Under the pieces are notes generated by a model, which saw only the letters and a program-made list of their open reading frames with translations, was not told the origin of the DNA and made no database searches. A program made the translations under genes and the position numbers. This document shows positions 10,112 to 24,700 of a stretch of DNA of 64,000 nucleotides, piece after piece (the stretch's first letter is position 1; each line of letters starts with the position of its first letter). This DNA is from Lethocerus indicus (lineage: Eukaryota; Arthropoda; Insecta; Hemiptera; Belostomatidae), in assembly GCA_019843655.1 (NCBI GenBank), contig JACDQD010000103.1, forward strand, positions 5,518,001 through 5,582,000, in the 5' to 3' direction.

Positions 10112-12959
10112 CTGGAAACCGAACGTAACAATATATATTCCTAACATTTATCGCATTTCGTGGATCGTTCTGGAATCCGAAATGGAGAAAGTATATACCA
10201 AACAAACGCGTCTCTCAACAACTTCTACCTTCCTAAAGGGTAAACCGCAGCTCCTCTTATTTGTCGCCCTGGTAATAATCATTAATTACTAATGTATCAC
10301 TATGCAACTACAACCACAAGTTACACGGACCGGTGTATTCCGCACACATATTGATGAAGCCAGAAACGAAATAACGAAAGCATTAGCCTTCGGGACAAAT
10401 GTCTCGAGGTAAACACTTGTGATTGAATGAGGCTAACGTAAGTGGCAGTTTGACAATTTAAGGTGTCAAATAAATGTCAACTGTCATTATCACGCTATGA
10501 AAAACAGTCCCCGTCAAAATAAAATATTGCTTCACACTATTAACTGCATTATTCGGTTTAACGTTGTTTTACATATTGAACTCAAGAATTAATCTCTGGG
10601 GTTTGTACTTATTAGGAGCAGCCACTTTTACACATCACAATCATTTCAGAACGGCGAGCAGTTCGGATTCGTTTTGTTATGTGGCAGAGATTTATTTATT
10701 GATTTATTAATTTGTGTCGATTCATTGTTCATAGTGTTACTACCCAACACGGGAGCATATAAACTATTATGGGATGAAGAATTTTAGTAACCGACTGAAG
10801 CTGTTTACTTTTAGTGATGCCGTTCATCAATCATAGTACAGGGAGAGGATCCTTAATTAACTATCTGCCATGTGGTTTGTGTTGTGGCGCTTGCGCAGAA
10901 GCGATTGCCCTTGAATGTAATATAATTTTCAATGTTACAAGGTATTCATTAGAATTTAAATTCAACATTTTAGACGAATAGCATTGTTTGTAATAAGTAT
11001 GTTTACTATCCCAGGTAGCGGAAGGAATTTTCCTTGAATTACAAGATATTCTGCCCCTTCCCGTTTCTAATAATTCCTTCCTAGAGAATAATCACGGTCA
11101 TTGTTTCCGAACAATCGCGTAGACCGAGGACATCGTCTAAATGTTCTTAGGATGGCTTCTACTAAGCCATTAACTTCGGCAGTGTCAATAATACATTTAC
11201 TCCGGAGTCAGTTTTGCGCATCGGCCTTAAGAATTGGCAGAACCAATCGACATGAAAGCGGAAAAGTAAACGAAAAACGATCCCAGGGATCTGAAACTGT
11301 TACTATCTTGGAAGTAGCCTTGATTTGAAAGTAGTCCGCATCTCATTTGTAAGCGGGAAAAGTGGCCACCTGTCACAACTCAAACAATTATCTTGGCAAT
11401 ACCGGATAATCGTCCCAGTGCATGGTTATTTACTCGTAACTATTTGAACGAGGTAAACAACTCGTAATCGTTCAACGTGCTAGTCGGGATCGTTTCCCAT
11501 TGAACCGGGTCAATAATTCATGTGGGTAATAAATGAATCGCGGTGCTCTGTATTTAACTGAGCCTACTTGTACTTAATAGAATACTGAGCGGCCGTAGGA
11601 TAGACCAGCCTCTGCTTCTCGTTAATAATAACGATGAATTTACGATGATTTTTGAAGACTTCCCAAATAAGTATTTAATACATTGTAAGGGTACAGTATG
11701 GCTAGTAAAACCCTTAAAAATGAAGTGACAGAAACTGGTCTAGCGTAAGATCAAATAGATGAAACTTCCGAATTTTTGTCTGGCCATATGAATGGAATTT
11801 CAAAGCTGTCATTCTCACAACGTCAAATGCTAAACTTCACTATTAATTAGTCCCCCTCACCCTATATATTAATTAAATTAAAGGATATCGTATTTCCGAA
11901 TAAGTTAACAAAACCGTTAATCTTTCCGATAACGATTTGTATGTCAAGCCTTTTGTTTTAGAGCGGGACCTGACCGGCGTACGCCGCCTCCAATTGAAAC
12001 ATAAAGGGGGAACACTTCCCCCATCTCTAAACTATCCCTGACATATTAAACAACACTCCAGGATGTATACATGCATACACAATTCACACAGCTACTCGTT
12101 CACAATCCAAAGATATATTTTTCATCTCTCCTTTTTCTGACCTTTTACATTTTTCAATACTTTTTACCATCCTCCCCGCCTACTCAAAGCAAATACCGAG
12201 AAACAAAATAGGAGATTACCACTGGATATGTTTAAAACCAATTCAATTGTGGTCCAAACTAGCGGACTAATTATTTTCCGTGATTCGTTGATGACCATTT
12301 AAATAATGAATCGCATTTGGAACCGGAAGTGTTCACTTTTCCGAAAATTAAATGCACGAAATATCCTAAAATACCACTATGCTAAATATTAAAGTATGCC
12401 TAACACTTAATTAGGTATTCATTTTTACATTTATTCGTAATTGAAGTCGGGTTTTCATTCCTCAACATTTAGGGAGTGGCTTATTATTTATCGATAGGCC
12501 ACACGGAAGCATTTGAGAAAAAGTTGCGCAGATTATCATAACATTTATTGCCGGGGCCACCAAAAACCTCGACGAGAAGGACTTTTACCTAATCAAGGTT
12601 TACTTCTACAGTATATATGGTCTACAATTCTCGAGGCGGTGGAAATCTCTAATTCTAATGGTGAAGACGTAAGTTTCTAATTCTATTGTTGACCGATATG
12701 ATATGATTCGGGGTCGTGTAATAAGCAGTTGATTCATTACTCCCCGGGCTCGATTTAACCGAGATAGCTTTGGAAATTAATTATTCTTGCGCCCGAATTA
12801 TAAATGGCGCTAACTCTCCACTCGTGCATAAAGATGGGGTAAAGTCAAAAAACCTACCTCTGGAACCTATCCTCTGCGAGATCCTCGACCACAGGAAAAA
12901 CGTTCCTGCCATAACTGGCTCGGGGTCCTGGGCGCGGCTTCTCATCAAACTCGGACCAT

Positions 12960-13320
12960 AATAACCTGAGGTTCGGGGGAGGGTCAGACTGAGCGCGGAC
13001 AGGGGTGGCCCGCTGAGGCGGCCGTCATTTCAGCAGGGGCGCCGGTCCGACCAGTCTGACGGGGCTGGGGCGTCGCGACTCCGACTAAGCAGGATGCGTC
13101 AGTGTACCGACCGACCAATTGCTGCGGACTCGGCCCGTCTCACTCCCCACCACCCGCCTAGGATTAAACGCGGTTCGTCGTTAACCGACCTTATCGGACG
13201 GCATTACTCGGAATTGGGGACCGCGAAACGGCGGATTGAATTAGCGGCCCTCTGTGGGAAGGAAGTTTCGCTGTTTGGCCCGGAAAAAAAGGGCCGGCGA
13301 CGCCAACGCTGAATGCGGTC
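12960..13320. promoter_or_regulatory. CpG-rich island inside the large intron
   Basis: About 360 bp of GC-rich, CpG-dense sequence about 2.9 kb upstream of the exon at 10111, flanked by AT-rich DNA. It contains small hairpins (GTCAGACT/AGTCTGAC near 12982 and 13052; GGCCC/GGGCC near 13277-13296). A plus-strand open frame at 13094-13312 runs through it but has no recognisable domain. Candidate alternative promoter (for the internal MTATG start) or enhancer. Confidence 0.3.
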
Positions 13321-13601
13321 GAGTCAGCAACTAACGCTCTAGTGTACTTCTCGGTTTCAGTTATGATGAGTATACAATATCATGCGTGGGGATGTACATT
13401 GAAACATCGTTTGTCAAAATTGACAAACTATTTCAACCCTATTTCAAATCCCCCTATGCAATTTGGTAATCCTCCACTCAATCCACGCCTTATCGAACGT
13501 AATTATTACGTATTTCAACTGTTAATTCATTTTTCCAAAGAGAAATCTGTTCTAATTCACCGAAGTACTAGTCTTTTTAATAATATCACATATAATATAT
13601 A

Positions 13602-13607
<6 letters not shown>

Positions 13608-13654
<47 letters not shown>
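13608..13654. repeat. (TA)n microsatellite
   Basis: TA tract of about 47 bp within a longer AT-only stretch starting near 13590. Confidence 0.95.
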
Positions 13655-13656
<2 letters not shown>

Positions 13657-13657
<1 letters not shown>

Positions 13658-16600
13658 ATAATACTATTCACTTTTTATTTGCATACAAAAATTCGGTCGG
13701 TTTTGGGCATTATTTTCGGCCCATAATGCATAAGGACAATTGAAGAAGGATCCTAAATTGTATTTTTCCTTATGCTAGTTAAACGCTTTTAGCAAAGCCA
13801 GTACTATCACAGGAGTTTCCTAGTTTTATAAAACGAGGCATTTAAACAAATATTAAACCCGCTTCAACAAATTGTGTGACTAATGTGTTGAAGAGCGTTA
13901 GAGGATCATCACTCCCAAACCCTAGTGATTATCGATAGGGGTTTATTATTTGAAATTTAATTAATCGAATTATCTGCTTGTCCTTATAAGTATAACATTG
14001 ATACTATACCAAATGTTTCAACCGTCATATATCGTGTTTAGCACTGGGCCGAGTTCGCAAGAATATCATGTCGTTGATATTTAACAAATTTAATCACACG
14101 AAGAGTTAACCGCTTGCACAACATTAATGCAGTAAACTTCTATGGTCAAACTATTTTATCAATGTCTACTCGCCATCTGAATTACAAGGGGTAAACGCTA
14201 AGAGGGTGGAACATTCCTGTATTGCCGGTTAAGTGGAAAGGCGCCTGCGTTTATACCAAGCCCATTTCCCGATAGCTATTTTGTATTTAACAGTAATTTA
14301 TATACAGTGTCCGTTCACGGTTTAATCTCCTATTCGATAATTTATTTTTTAATACTCAATCTGTATTCAGTTAGAACTATTAAACTATTAATAGTTTTAA
14401 GGTTCGAATTTCCTTATACTTTTCAAAATTGTATTTCACACAGACAGTTTAACTAACTCGCTGTTTTATTAATAAATATCCAGAATAGTAAATGACATTG
14501 TTAGTAATGACTTAAAAATATAAGAAATTAATGTTAAATTTTTAAAATACTAAATAGATAAATTTTGTCTTCAATTTGTTTGCTTATTTGTAGTTTTGTA
14601 TCTATTTATTCTAAGGCTATAAAATTATTAAAAATATTATATGAGTCAGTCACAACTTAGCAATGACATATTTAACCTATTTGTTTTTCGAATTTTGCTG
14701 CAGGTTCATTAAATTCTAAAGATCTAAAGGAGCAGCGAGGTTCGGTAATTGCGATAATTACAATTTAAATGTTCCAGCCTGAATACGTCTTAAGAAACGC
14801 CATGATTGTATTCCGTTTCCGCTATTTTACCATTTTCATTGTTTTGTTCCGCTAACAGCTTCAGTTTTTCCCAGGGCAATGATGATATCTTAGAAATTCA
14901 AACTAGTCCAAACATTCAATCTAGAAATACTTTTTATTGAATACTACAAAGAAGTAGACGGTAAATTATAGTACTTATGATTAACATTACTCTGTCATAT
15001 ATCCACTGATGATCATATCAACGCCTCACGGATCCACAGTCTTACGATAAATTATCGTCGGTTTCGTACCTTGGTAGTTTGAGTTAAATGCGGTTTAAAA
15101 TTTAAAAAAAAGGATTTTAGACCGATTTACGAAAAATCCGGGAAAAACTTTCACACCTTTACGTAAATAGACGGAGGAACGCCCTGTATACGTAGATACA
15201 ACAAGAGGAGAAAACGGTCGCAGGAAACGGTCGTCCTCAATTGAACTTTTGGGGTTCCTAACGAAGGAGCGTTCTATAGGATGGCTGGGCCAAGGTGAAT
15301 TGGCCCGTCTGAGCGTGTATATGGAAGCAATGCTAACTGGATAATAAGGAGCGTCCTTCACCTTTCTACATCAATCTCCCTGTCTCCTGAACTTCCTGCG
15401 CTCGGTTTCCGAACGGAAGCGGAAGCCAGACACTGCCCACTATTAATGGAAGTGTCTTGCCAAATAAACAACAGTCCATTGCCGTTCTAGACCTGTTTCT
15501 CCAATTCCTTATATCAACCTCGATTCCTTGCCTCATTTCATTCAAGATTGACATTGCGGCACGGCTACAAGTACGGTCGTACTGTTTTCACCAATTTCGG
15601 ACCAATTTCACCATTTTCACTGATGTAAAAATTTTATTTTTATTGTCATTTTGTTGTCCAGAAGTGTAGGAATAATGAATTAAAATATTTTTCTTAAGCG
15701 CACAAAAAATACTGATAAATACCCGTCGTATCGATTGTGACACTAACACGCACAAAATAAATTATCATGTTTGTCTTGTGAATTTGTAAAAGTACTCACT
15801 TCCCGTAGGCAATTAACGTGAAAACGTTTCCGTCATAGTCAAGGTTTATTCTTGAGTAATTATTTTGTAGCGCCAAATTAAACCTAAACGTTGACCTAAC
15901 CTAACTTAATAATTGGTCAATTTTCGAATAATTTGTAATATATTTAAAACATATTAAATATATTTGGTGTTTAAAAATAATACGAAATATTAAATTCGGA
16001 ATTTCAGAGGTAGCTCTCTAAAAATCAAAGTAATGTGGTTGTGGCGTCTTTCCTTTTAATATGTGACGAAATCTGGCATAATTTACTACCAAAAGCAATT
16101 ACGAGCCAACACTTAGACTGTGATACAATAATTATTTTCCTCGCATTTAATTGTCAATAACGAGCAGGAGGAATCTGAGGTCGCTTTTAGAAGGAAAACA
16201 ATGTTTAATCCATAATTCCTGCAGAAATTAACCCCGGCGGTAAACAAACCTGAGCCGCAACCGACCACAGCGATAATTGGTATAAAGTGGTTTGGGGTCC
16301 GCGATAAAAATGGCAATATCCATGGAAGAACTTATTTTCATGAAAGAAATTTTGGACGGTATAATCAACGGTACATCAACGGTTCCTTGGAACGATTGAA
16401 GGCCACTGCCGCTGGAGTACAAAGTCCTTCTGATCACCAATAAAGGCCAGAGACATACGCACCACTGAATTTCCGCAATTCCATCAAACTATAAAACAGA
16501 ATCGCCAGATGGTTGGCCAACGAGCCGGCGGCTTTTAAAGATATTTTTTTCGCTCTCTCAACGGGTCGCCGCTAGTACAGAATCACTTATCTGAACCGCT

Positions 16601-18676
16601 TTATTGCCACCAGTTTAACCAAACCAGATCGTTCTCGAGTTCCCGTATCGTTTAACCGCCTTTTGTAATTCATGAACTATTTTTCTCTTGACTTAAGCGT
16701 TGCTCATTATACAGTTACTTTTCCCTGCTGGTCTGTTGAAAGGATAATCTTTGAAAGGTATAGTATAAAGTAGTTTATATACGGATGTAAATTCATTCCT
16801 CCATCTTATATTCAACTCTTCGCCGTGGTCTTTAGTGTTTTATCGATATATTACTGACCCCAGAATGCTATATCGACAAGAGAATATATTTACTGTTGAT
16901 CAACAGATCTTCTGAAACTGAAGATCAGATCGCAAGAATAACAGTATAAGATCATTTTAGCAGAAATGTATTAATTGTATTCATTCGCACAAAATCGTGA
17001 ATGAATATAACTATGTAATTATATACGTTTATACTTGTTTGTCTATTGTCACACTTATACAATGTTTCACTTAAATTTTTAAAATTGATCAGTATTGTTT
17101 CGGAACTACGTTTATTCGAAGTACATACAAATTTCACATGTATGATTGTTTCTCGTTTTGACAGTGTAACGCAATTCCCTTCACTCGGAGACAAAAATAA
17201 TCTGAGCAAATTAAAAGAAGAGCGCTAAATTAAGAAAATGATGTCAAGTATATAAAAACGCTCGCTAATGGCCTTGTTAACTGACGAAAGCCGGCAAGAG
17301 ATTTTTTTTGAGCTTTATCTAACAGTACAATCTTAGAAATCATATTCGCCAATAAAACAATATTCATAAGATTAATTTTTTTAAGTATGGCCTCCCTCCT
17401 TTAGATTATTTAGTTATTGGAAAATAAAATGTACAGGATTAAATTGAAGTTATAAAATTACAATTACGTAAGTTATATTGTAATGAAAAAGTTATACTCT
17501 AAAGTAAATAGGCGTGTCATTCAACAACGCAATTAAATAGGCGAATGGGGACCGAAAACGTATTTGTGTCAAATGAGCCTTGACAAATGACTGGCTGTTG
17601 GTCTATCTAGATTTATAAAAATTGGGATTCATTAAAGAAAATCGTCCCGCAGTTTGGATAATGTGCATGGGGGGTGGAGTTGCTAATTGACACATTTATT
17701 CAGACGCGGCCCACCGTGTTAATTGCTTGGGGACGGTCGTTGCTTAATACCTGTGGGTCTGGAGAGATGAAGAAACTGTCTTTTGCTTTCCCTCATATAA
17801 AGAGGACTTCCTCCACCGCGTCAATAGCTCATTGTCTCCTCCGCTGTTGCGACAACCGAAATGTGGTCGCAATACGAGAGCTCACTTGCCACACGCCGAG
17901 TAGTTAATGCCACTTTCTAGAGTTTCGGCTCCTCCTCCTTGGAGAATACTACCCTTCGATGAAGCCTCGTGGCTATAGTTAGGATTATTTATTATGATCA
18001 GGACCAATCTTTGGATTATTCAGTCATCTATATTACTCCTTCACACTGACAAATATTAGGAGTGTAGTGAAAGTACTGACGGAACGCATAGCTTATAGCT
18101 CGTCCGTGAACTACTGGGGATCCCTCCAATGTTCGATGCGATCCGAGATGGATCCTAGGTGAGACGTTGTTTTACATAACAGTTGTCCATTACGGAAAAA
18201 TTAAATGTGTTTAATTGTCTCCCTATAATACTGATACCGGACGAGAAAACGATAAGCGGACTGATATATGGAGTCCTGGGTTTTTTCCCTTGTTTGTTGG
18301 TCACGGATATTTTGGTACGATCCGATATCCGATCCCTGAAATCTTTGACCTCCTTTGACGATCAACGCCCTCCTGCTGTGATCTCCTGTAACATCGTCGG
18401 CTCCCATTGAGATTATTCCACTAATTTTTTTCGGTAACATTAATTAAACCAAATTAACACTTTCGAAACCGGAAGTTTTAATAAAAAGGTTTTGTCCTAA
18501 ACATTGGTCAGATCCTTCCTTGAACGCTGGAGACCTATTTACGAATCAGAGCCATAAATATCCATTAATGCCATAAACGTAAAATATTTAGCCTAAGATA
18601 TATTGATTTATAATATCATAAGACACTGTCTTCTACCTTCTCTCAGCACTTCCACTTCTCACAGTAGCTTTCCGTC
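13657..18676. other. No gene seen; AT-rich intronic or intergenic DNA
   Basis: Open frames here are short, lack domains and are not flanked by matched splice sites. No repeats beyond short AT runs. Confidence 0.5.
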
Positions 18677-18740
18677 GGTAAATTAATTTGGTAATTAATG
18701 TCTCTTAATGGTAATTAATGTATCCTGGTAATTAATGGTT
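18677..18740. promoter_or_regulatory. Cluster of TAATTAAT homeodomain-type sites
   Basis: GGTAATTAATG occurs three times (18690-18700, 18710-18720, 18727-18737), preceded by a near copy GGTAAATTAATT (18677-18688). TAATTA is the core of many Antp/paired-class homeodomain sites. The regulatory role is inferred; the repeats are direct observation. Confidence 0.45.
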
Positions 18741-21700
18741 AAGGCATGTCTCTTACCGACAGAGCTACCTAAATCTCTACATGTCTGAGGGAATTCTCCT
18801 CGACGAATCTGCGAGAAGCGAAAAGCGGCCATCGGTTATGGACAGAAGTTCAGAATTGTGAAGATACTTGAATTCCTCGCGAACTGAAATATTCTGTCAA
18901 CATTATAATTATTCACGAAGGGGCAGAGAACCATCGAAAACATAAACTATTTTAATGTCATTTGTACTCCAGGATCCATTTCAAGGATAATACAAAACTC
19001 ATAATTAAATAATACCGGATTAGCCGTATTGGAATAATCACCAGCGACTGCCGGGTGTAATATATTAAATGTATTTCCTTCGTTATTCCCTGTAGATATT
19101 GTGCCATTTACAATTTACGGAAGGACGGCATTGTACCTCTGTGTTGCTGTCCTTATGTAGAAAGCAAACATGCTTCAATATTTTAAAAGTCAATTCGTAT
19201 CGTGAAATTATGGAACTCCGAAGCGTGCGCCGTAGTCACGACGACGTGCTCTTTGGACATTGGTTTGCGGTTGATCTATCATTGTTTTTTTTTCTTTTCT
19301 TAAATTACAATTTCCTATTGCAGCAATGCGGCCGCTTTTCCTCGCCAAAGCTTTCGTTCTGAACCCGACCAATAACCTTATATGAACGGCGTGTTTCATA
19401 TTTCGGCATTTAGAAGTACCTCTTGTCTATAATACTATGATTTTAATTATCACATAATTCAAATAGTCCATTTGAAATTTTTGATCAATATGACGTCACA
19501 TTATGCCTTAACTCTAAATTAATATTGAACTTATAACGAATAAAGTGCCATTACACAATTGCTTAGGCAGATTTCAAAAATGCGGCCAGAATGTAAGTCG
19601 CAAACAGAGACAAAAGAAATCGAATGGGAAACTTTCCTTTAAGCCTCAGAAGACTTGTTAAGGTCAATGTGTTCATTGACACATGGCTAGCGTCAGAGCT
19701 CCCATTGTCAAGAGCATGCAATAAAGTAATTCTGCCGTTTGGTGAACTTAATCAGTTTGGAACGTTGAGATCGTTTGCGCAACAAGGCTAAAAGTGCTTG
19801 AATATTCGAAAGGAATTTTCTGAATCATTTCATTTGGGATTCAGCCCGAGATGTAATAGGTTTCTTATATAACATACAAATGCGACCTGCATATTATAAC
19901 GAAGAGTAAAGGTCACAAACACGGATGAAATTAATAGTTAAGGATTCAACTATGACAAATGCTAAAAATTTAGAACTCAAGGAATGTGCATTCCTTATTC
20001 TATTTCCTAGAAATTGATGCAAAAAATAAAGTTTCCCGAGGCCGCGTTTTCTGTTCCCTTTTCGTCGTTTCTTTAAAAGAGCTTCAACGGACAGGTAAAT
20101 GGAATAATATCAAATATTCCTATTCCTACGTAATAGGCCAATAGGAGACCTGGGCATACTGACACAAATGATAGTAACTGTTGTGTTGATAATGTCGCGC
20201 GAACTGTACGATAACTGAATTCCGGCCTTACATTTTGTGAATTTAACTAATAAATACTCAGAGCCAAATTGGAAACAAGAATACACACTATGACACAAAT
20301 AGTTAAGTCCAAATGTTATCAACAAGTGAAGTTCTTCATAATTAAATCGAATTGTCCACGGATGTTTGACTCAAGTTGGACAGTATTATAATACAGACAG
20401 CCTAAAATAGTTTTCATGTTTTTGGATATATTATGCAATCAACTTTATCAACTTCTCATTGTTGGGATCCTTCATACTACACTAGACAAGGTAAATGAAC
20501 TCTCCCTTCATAATTCAAGGTTTGAATTATTTCTGAAGACCTACAGGTGAATAGGAACGTAAATCCCAAAGGGTACTTATCCTTACAACATAAAAGCACA
20601 GCCCACTGGTAATGTGGGTCCGAATAAGAGCTGACTTCAGGTACTAGAATTTTAGAGCCCGGTGTACTGTGGGTCGACAGTAAACTGTTACAATTCCGCC
20701 GATGTCTCTGGGTTTACCGCGGAATTCAAATGTCTCAATTAAGTTTTCAGTGCCCGACACCCCGTAGCTGTTCACCACTCCGGCAAGGTAAAACATAAAG
20801 GAATATGTAATAAAACCAAAGGTAATAAACTCTATTCGGAGGACTAGTAAAATGGGACAGGTAGACCGGAGTTTTTCCAGCTTTATAACAACGGTTAATA
20901 CTCTCTTCACCCAGACTGTTTATATTTTATAATTTTTTTCCTCATTCACTCGTCTATAAAAACTTGGTCTCATACTACCAGGCGACTGTTTCACTAAAAA
21001 TGCTCGGGACGTTCGCGTTGGCAACTGGCGACGCAGCCCACATCAAACCGGGCAAGGTTTTAAATAAGAAGACCCTGGGCCATGATATGCGGCGGTGGGG
21101 GATTCGCTGAAACGATTACTCGTGTAAGACAATTAGAACTAATTGCCCTGGTTTATTCCGTAGGCAGTCCGTTTGTTGTTGTTTTCTTAACGTTTTTGCA
21201 AAAGGCCTCAATCAAACCAAAGCGTGGAATTCTATAAATACGGTGTTATTTCTTCCACCTGATATGTCCTTGAATGATTTGCGGAATTTCCGATATTAAT
21301 AAGTGTATAATCGAAACCGATAAAACCAAATTATTTCTTCGGGGCGGCAGAACAACGAGGTATGCTAATTTCCTGGCTATATAAAACTCTGTTTTCAGCA
21401 TTGTCATGTGCTGTGATTGCAGCACTTTTTGGTTCAGAAATCCGCGAATTTCATTAGATTAACCCATCATTATCATCAGTATTGTTTCCATATCTACATT
21501 AACAGTCGTTACATATTTTTTTTTATTATCTACGTCTTCTGGCTGCATTCAACCAGTGCAAACAAGACGCTCCACCGGCAACCAAAATGCTTTTGTGCCA
21601 CACTATTCTACGCCAGAATAATTGTAATTAATTATGTGAAAATTCTTCAATAGATATTTCGGGTTAAAATAAAATTGTTTAATGAATTGGCCGCAATGTC

Positions 21701-24700
21701 TGGAGGTGGGCAGAGCATTTTTATAATGTGAAATTTACGGTAATCGCTTTGATGAACCAGAAAGACAGATCTTTGGATCTAATCAGAAGAATCACGTCTG
21801 ATGACCGAAATATCATTAATCCAACTTTCCCCATTGTTTTTCGGTGACAATGCAATCGTTACGATCTGAACCGCCGCGAGAGTAGCTTCCCGGAACGCTG
21901 AACGTCTTTTTTAATGAAATAAAGAAATTGCAGCTGTCGCAACTTATTTCGCCCATCTAAGATTCTCAACTGTTATTTAGAACAGAGGCAGATTAATAAA
22001 TATATACCTCCGTTACCACAGTGCAACTGCAGCGCTTGTGATACATATAGTAACACATTATATAGCAATACATATAGGTGATAAGTAACAAAGTAAAAAA
22101 GGATGAAAGCAATCCATACACGTTAACTTATGAGTATTAGTTTGATATTTAAAGAATTATTTCCGGTTAGTTCTCAGGCTTAATGTGCGTGGGACTCGAC
22201 AATAATCAATGGTTATTAAATATGCTGGTGAATATTGGATGAATACGGGGAAAAAGTATATGTTTTCCCCATTAAACTCACCGGGAATTTTAGAAACGGG
22301 ATGGGTGAAGAGATCCGATAAAGTTGTATGAAAATGTCCATCCTACTAGAGTTAGGATGAAATATCGGTACAAGTGCCATATTACTTGTACACGAGTCGA
22401 GTTCAAATTTAAGACATCTCCATAAGAAAGTACCGCTTCTGATCGCCCGTAAATAGAAGTGTTGTAATTTTCATTTCCCCGCTTTCATTCGGTTGGACAA
22501 CAACAAGTGTACAAAATTTCAAACAGAGCCTGGTTTCGAGGTTTCGGAAGTGTCGTAAGGAAATTCGACCGCCAGGAGAGGTCTCTCTGATTCGACCTTT
22601 GGGGGGGACAGCCTTCACCGCATCGCGGTCAAGCATTCACTCCGAGTTAGCTAAATAAACGCCTTTTCTGTTTATTACTGGGATCCGACCACCACGTTGG
22701 CTACGAGCTTTTCATCCCATATTACTTACGAGTTTCTGGCCAGTATTATAAATAATATTTCGGTGATGAAAGTAAATTCAAAAACGATCTCCAAGTACGA
22801 ATATTCTATTTATCGCAAATACTGTAACTTAAGTATCTTTTGATTATATTATTATTATTCTTTTACTTCTAAAAATATTATTGAGTGACTAATTATTTAA
22901 TATGTGATTATCCTAAAATTGTCGGAGGAAAAAAAGAGCACGTAAAAATAAATATTACTTGTCTATATTTCAACATTTACTTATTGAAACGCAAATACTG
23001 GGGAAGTAAATTCCGAGATGTCTATAGTTAATTTGGCCCCACTCGTAATCAATTGCAGATTTGATTAATGCCGTTCATTTGTAATGATCATGCTAATTGT
23101 TTTGGTCAGCATTGAGACATTTCTTTCGTTTAACCGGTCCGATCTTATCGTGCCTATTCCTCTATTAGGGTTTCTTCGGATCAAGGCCACGGACTTTGAA
23201 TTCCTTTCGGGAGTCCGCAATTGCACAGGAAGTGGTCTGGTTCCGATGCCCTTGAGGATACCGTAAAGCCGCTACGATTGCTTTAGCCTAGACAAGTTAA
23301 ATGACTTCGGGCCATAAGTGTATTAAGTCGGACTGAAAATCCTAGAAGACTGGCGAAGCAGGACTTTTTTCGCAATCGCTTCCCAAATATTGCGCAATAA
23401 CCCCCGTTTCGCAAGTCCCATTTGGTACTTCCGCCGCCGTTCGGATGAGAAAAAGAAGGAAACAATAATTAACAAATCAGGGCAAAAGCGAAAGCGCGAG
23501 GAACCGCGCGATGGTGAACGGGCGCCCAGTTCAATCGGACGCCTACGTTAATATCCGATCAAAGCTGATAAGGAATACCGGATGTTCAAAGACGCTTTAA
23601 ATCCACTGTGAGTGCATTTCTCGCTTTAATGGCGGCATTTATATTCCACGGGGTTATTTAGATTGAAGATAATGGCTTGATCCGCGTTATTTTATGACGA
23701 CACCTCCCTAAACACAACTGCCTGTTTAACATTTTTTATACTTTTGGGGGATCATTAAAACCATAAATCAAATTTAAAGAATAATTAGATTCGTCAATGC
23801 GAAATGGGAAATAATACTTTCTTAGTATCTGTCCGGTGGTACTTTGCTATAATCTTATTTTCCGAATGGGATTTAGCATATTACCCTTATACGTTAAATG
23901 AATTTTAATCTAACAATGTGACAAGTGGTAGAGAAACAAGACAAAGCATGTTGACAATCCGGAATCTTGCGGACGTTCCCATAAATATCTTCTGCATTTG
24001 CAAGTACAGGTCACTGGAGTTCAAATGCACAGCTGAAGGCGAATATAGTACTTCCATGAAGTAATTAACATTATCATTCGGTCATATGACATCGAAATGA
24101 CTGTTTTCATTCGTTTGTTGATAATGGCCTGTCCCACTTATGTTCTTGTGGTCCAAGAACACACCGAGGATGCTTGGAGTCCCCCAAGATGATAATCGTG
24201 TTCCGATCTGTTGTAATTACAAAGATCAGTTTTTTCGCGGGCATATATAGAATGTCCGTAGGGGGGCGTGACCCCAATCCTTGAGCTCCTAAAATTCGCG
24301 ATCGTCGACCGGCCAGGCTCAGACGTGAACCCGAACGGGATTTAAATTAAAACGCCATTGCTTCGAAACTGCAGCGAGTGCATTAGGTTCGAGAAAACTA
24401 TCCCTGCTCGCACCAGCCTGTGTGTAGAAGGCGTCTTCTTACACGAGAAGGAAAATCACTCTCACTATGATAAAAAAACTGGAGTAAGGTGACTGAGAAT
24501 TTCCGCCACTTATACAACCATTAGGAGGTTTTTTACTAGAGTCTAAGTCGTTTACCTCTATGTTCTAATGGCCGAAGTCGGGAAGTCCTTCTTGCGTTGT
24601 CCTGAGTTGCAAATAAATGACACCAATTCACCGTAACTCGAGACATTCATCATCAAGCCGCCGAGAAGTATAAAGGACACTGGCTACGACGATTAACATG

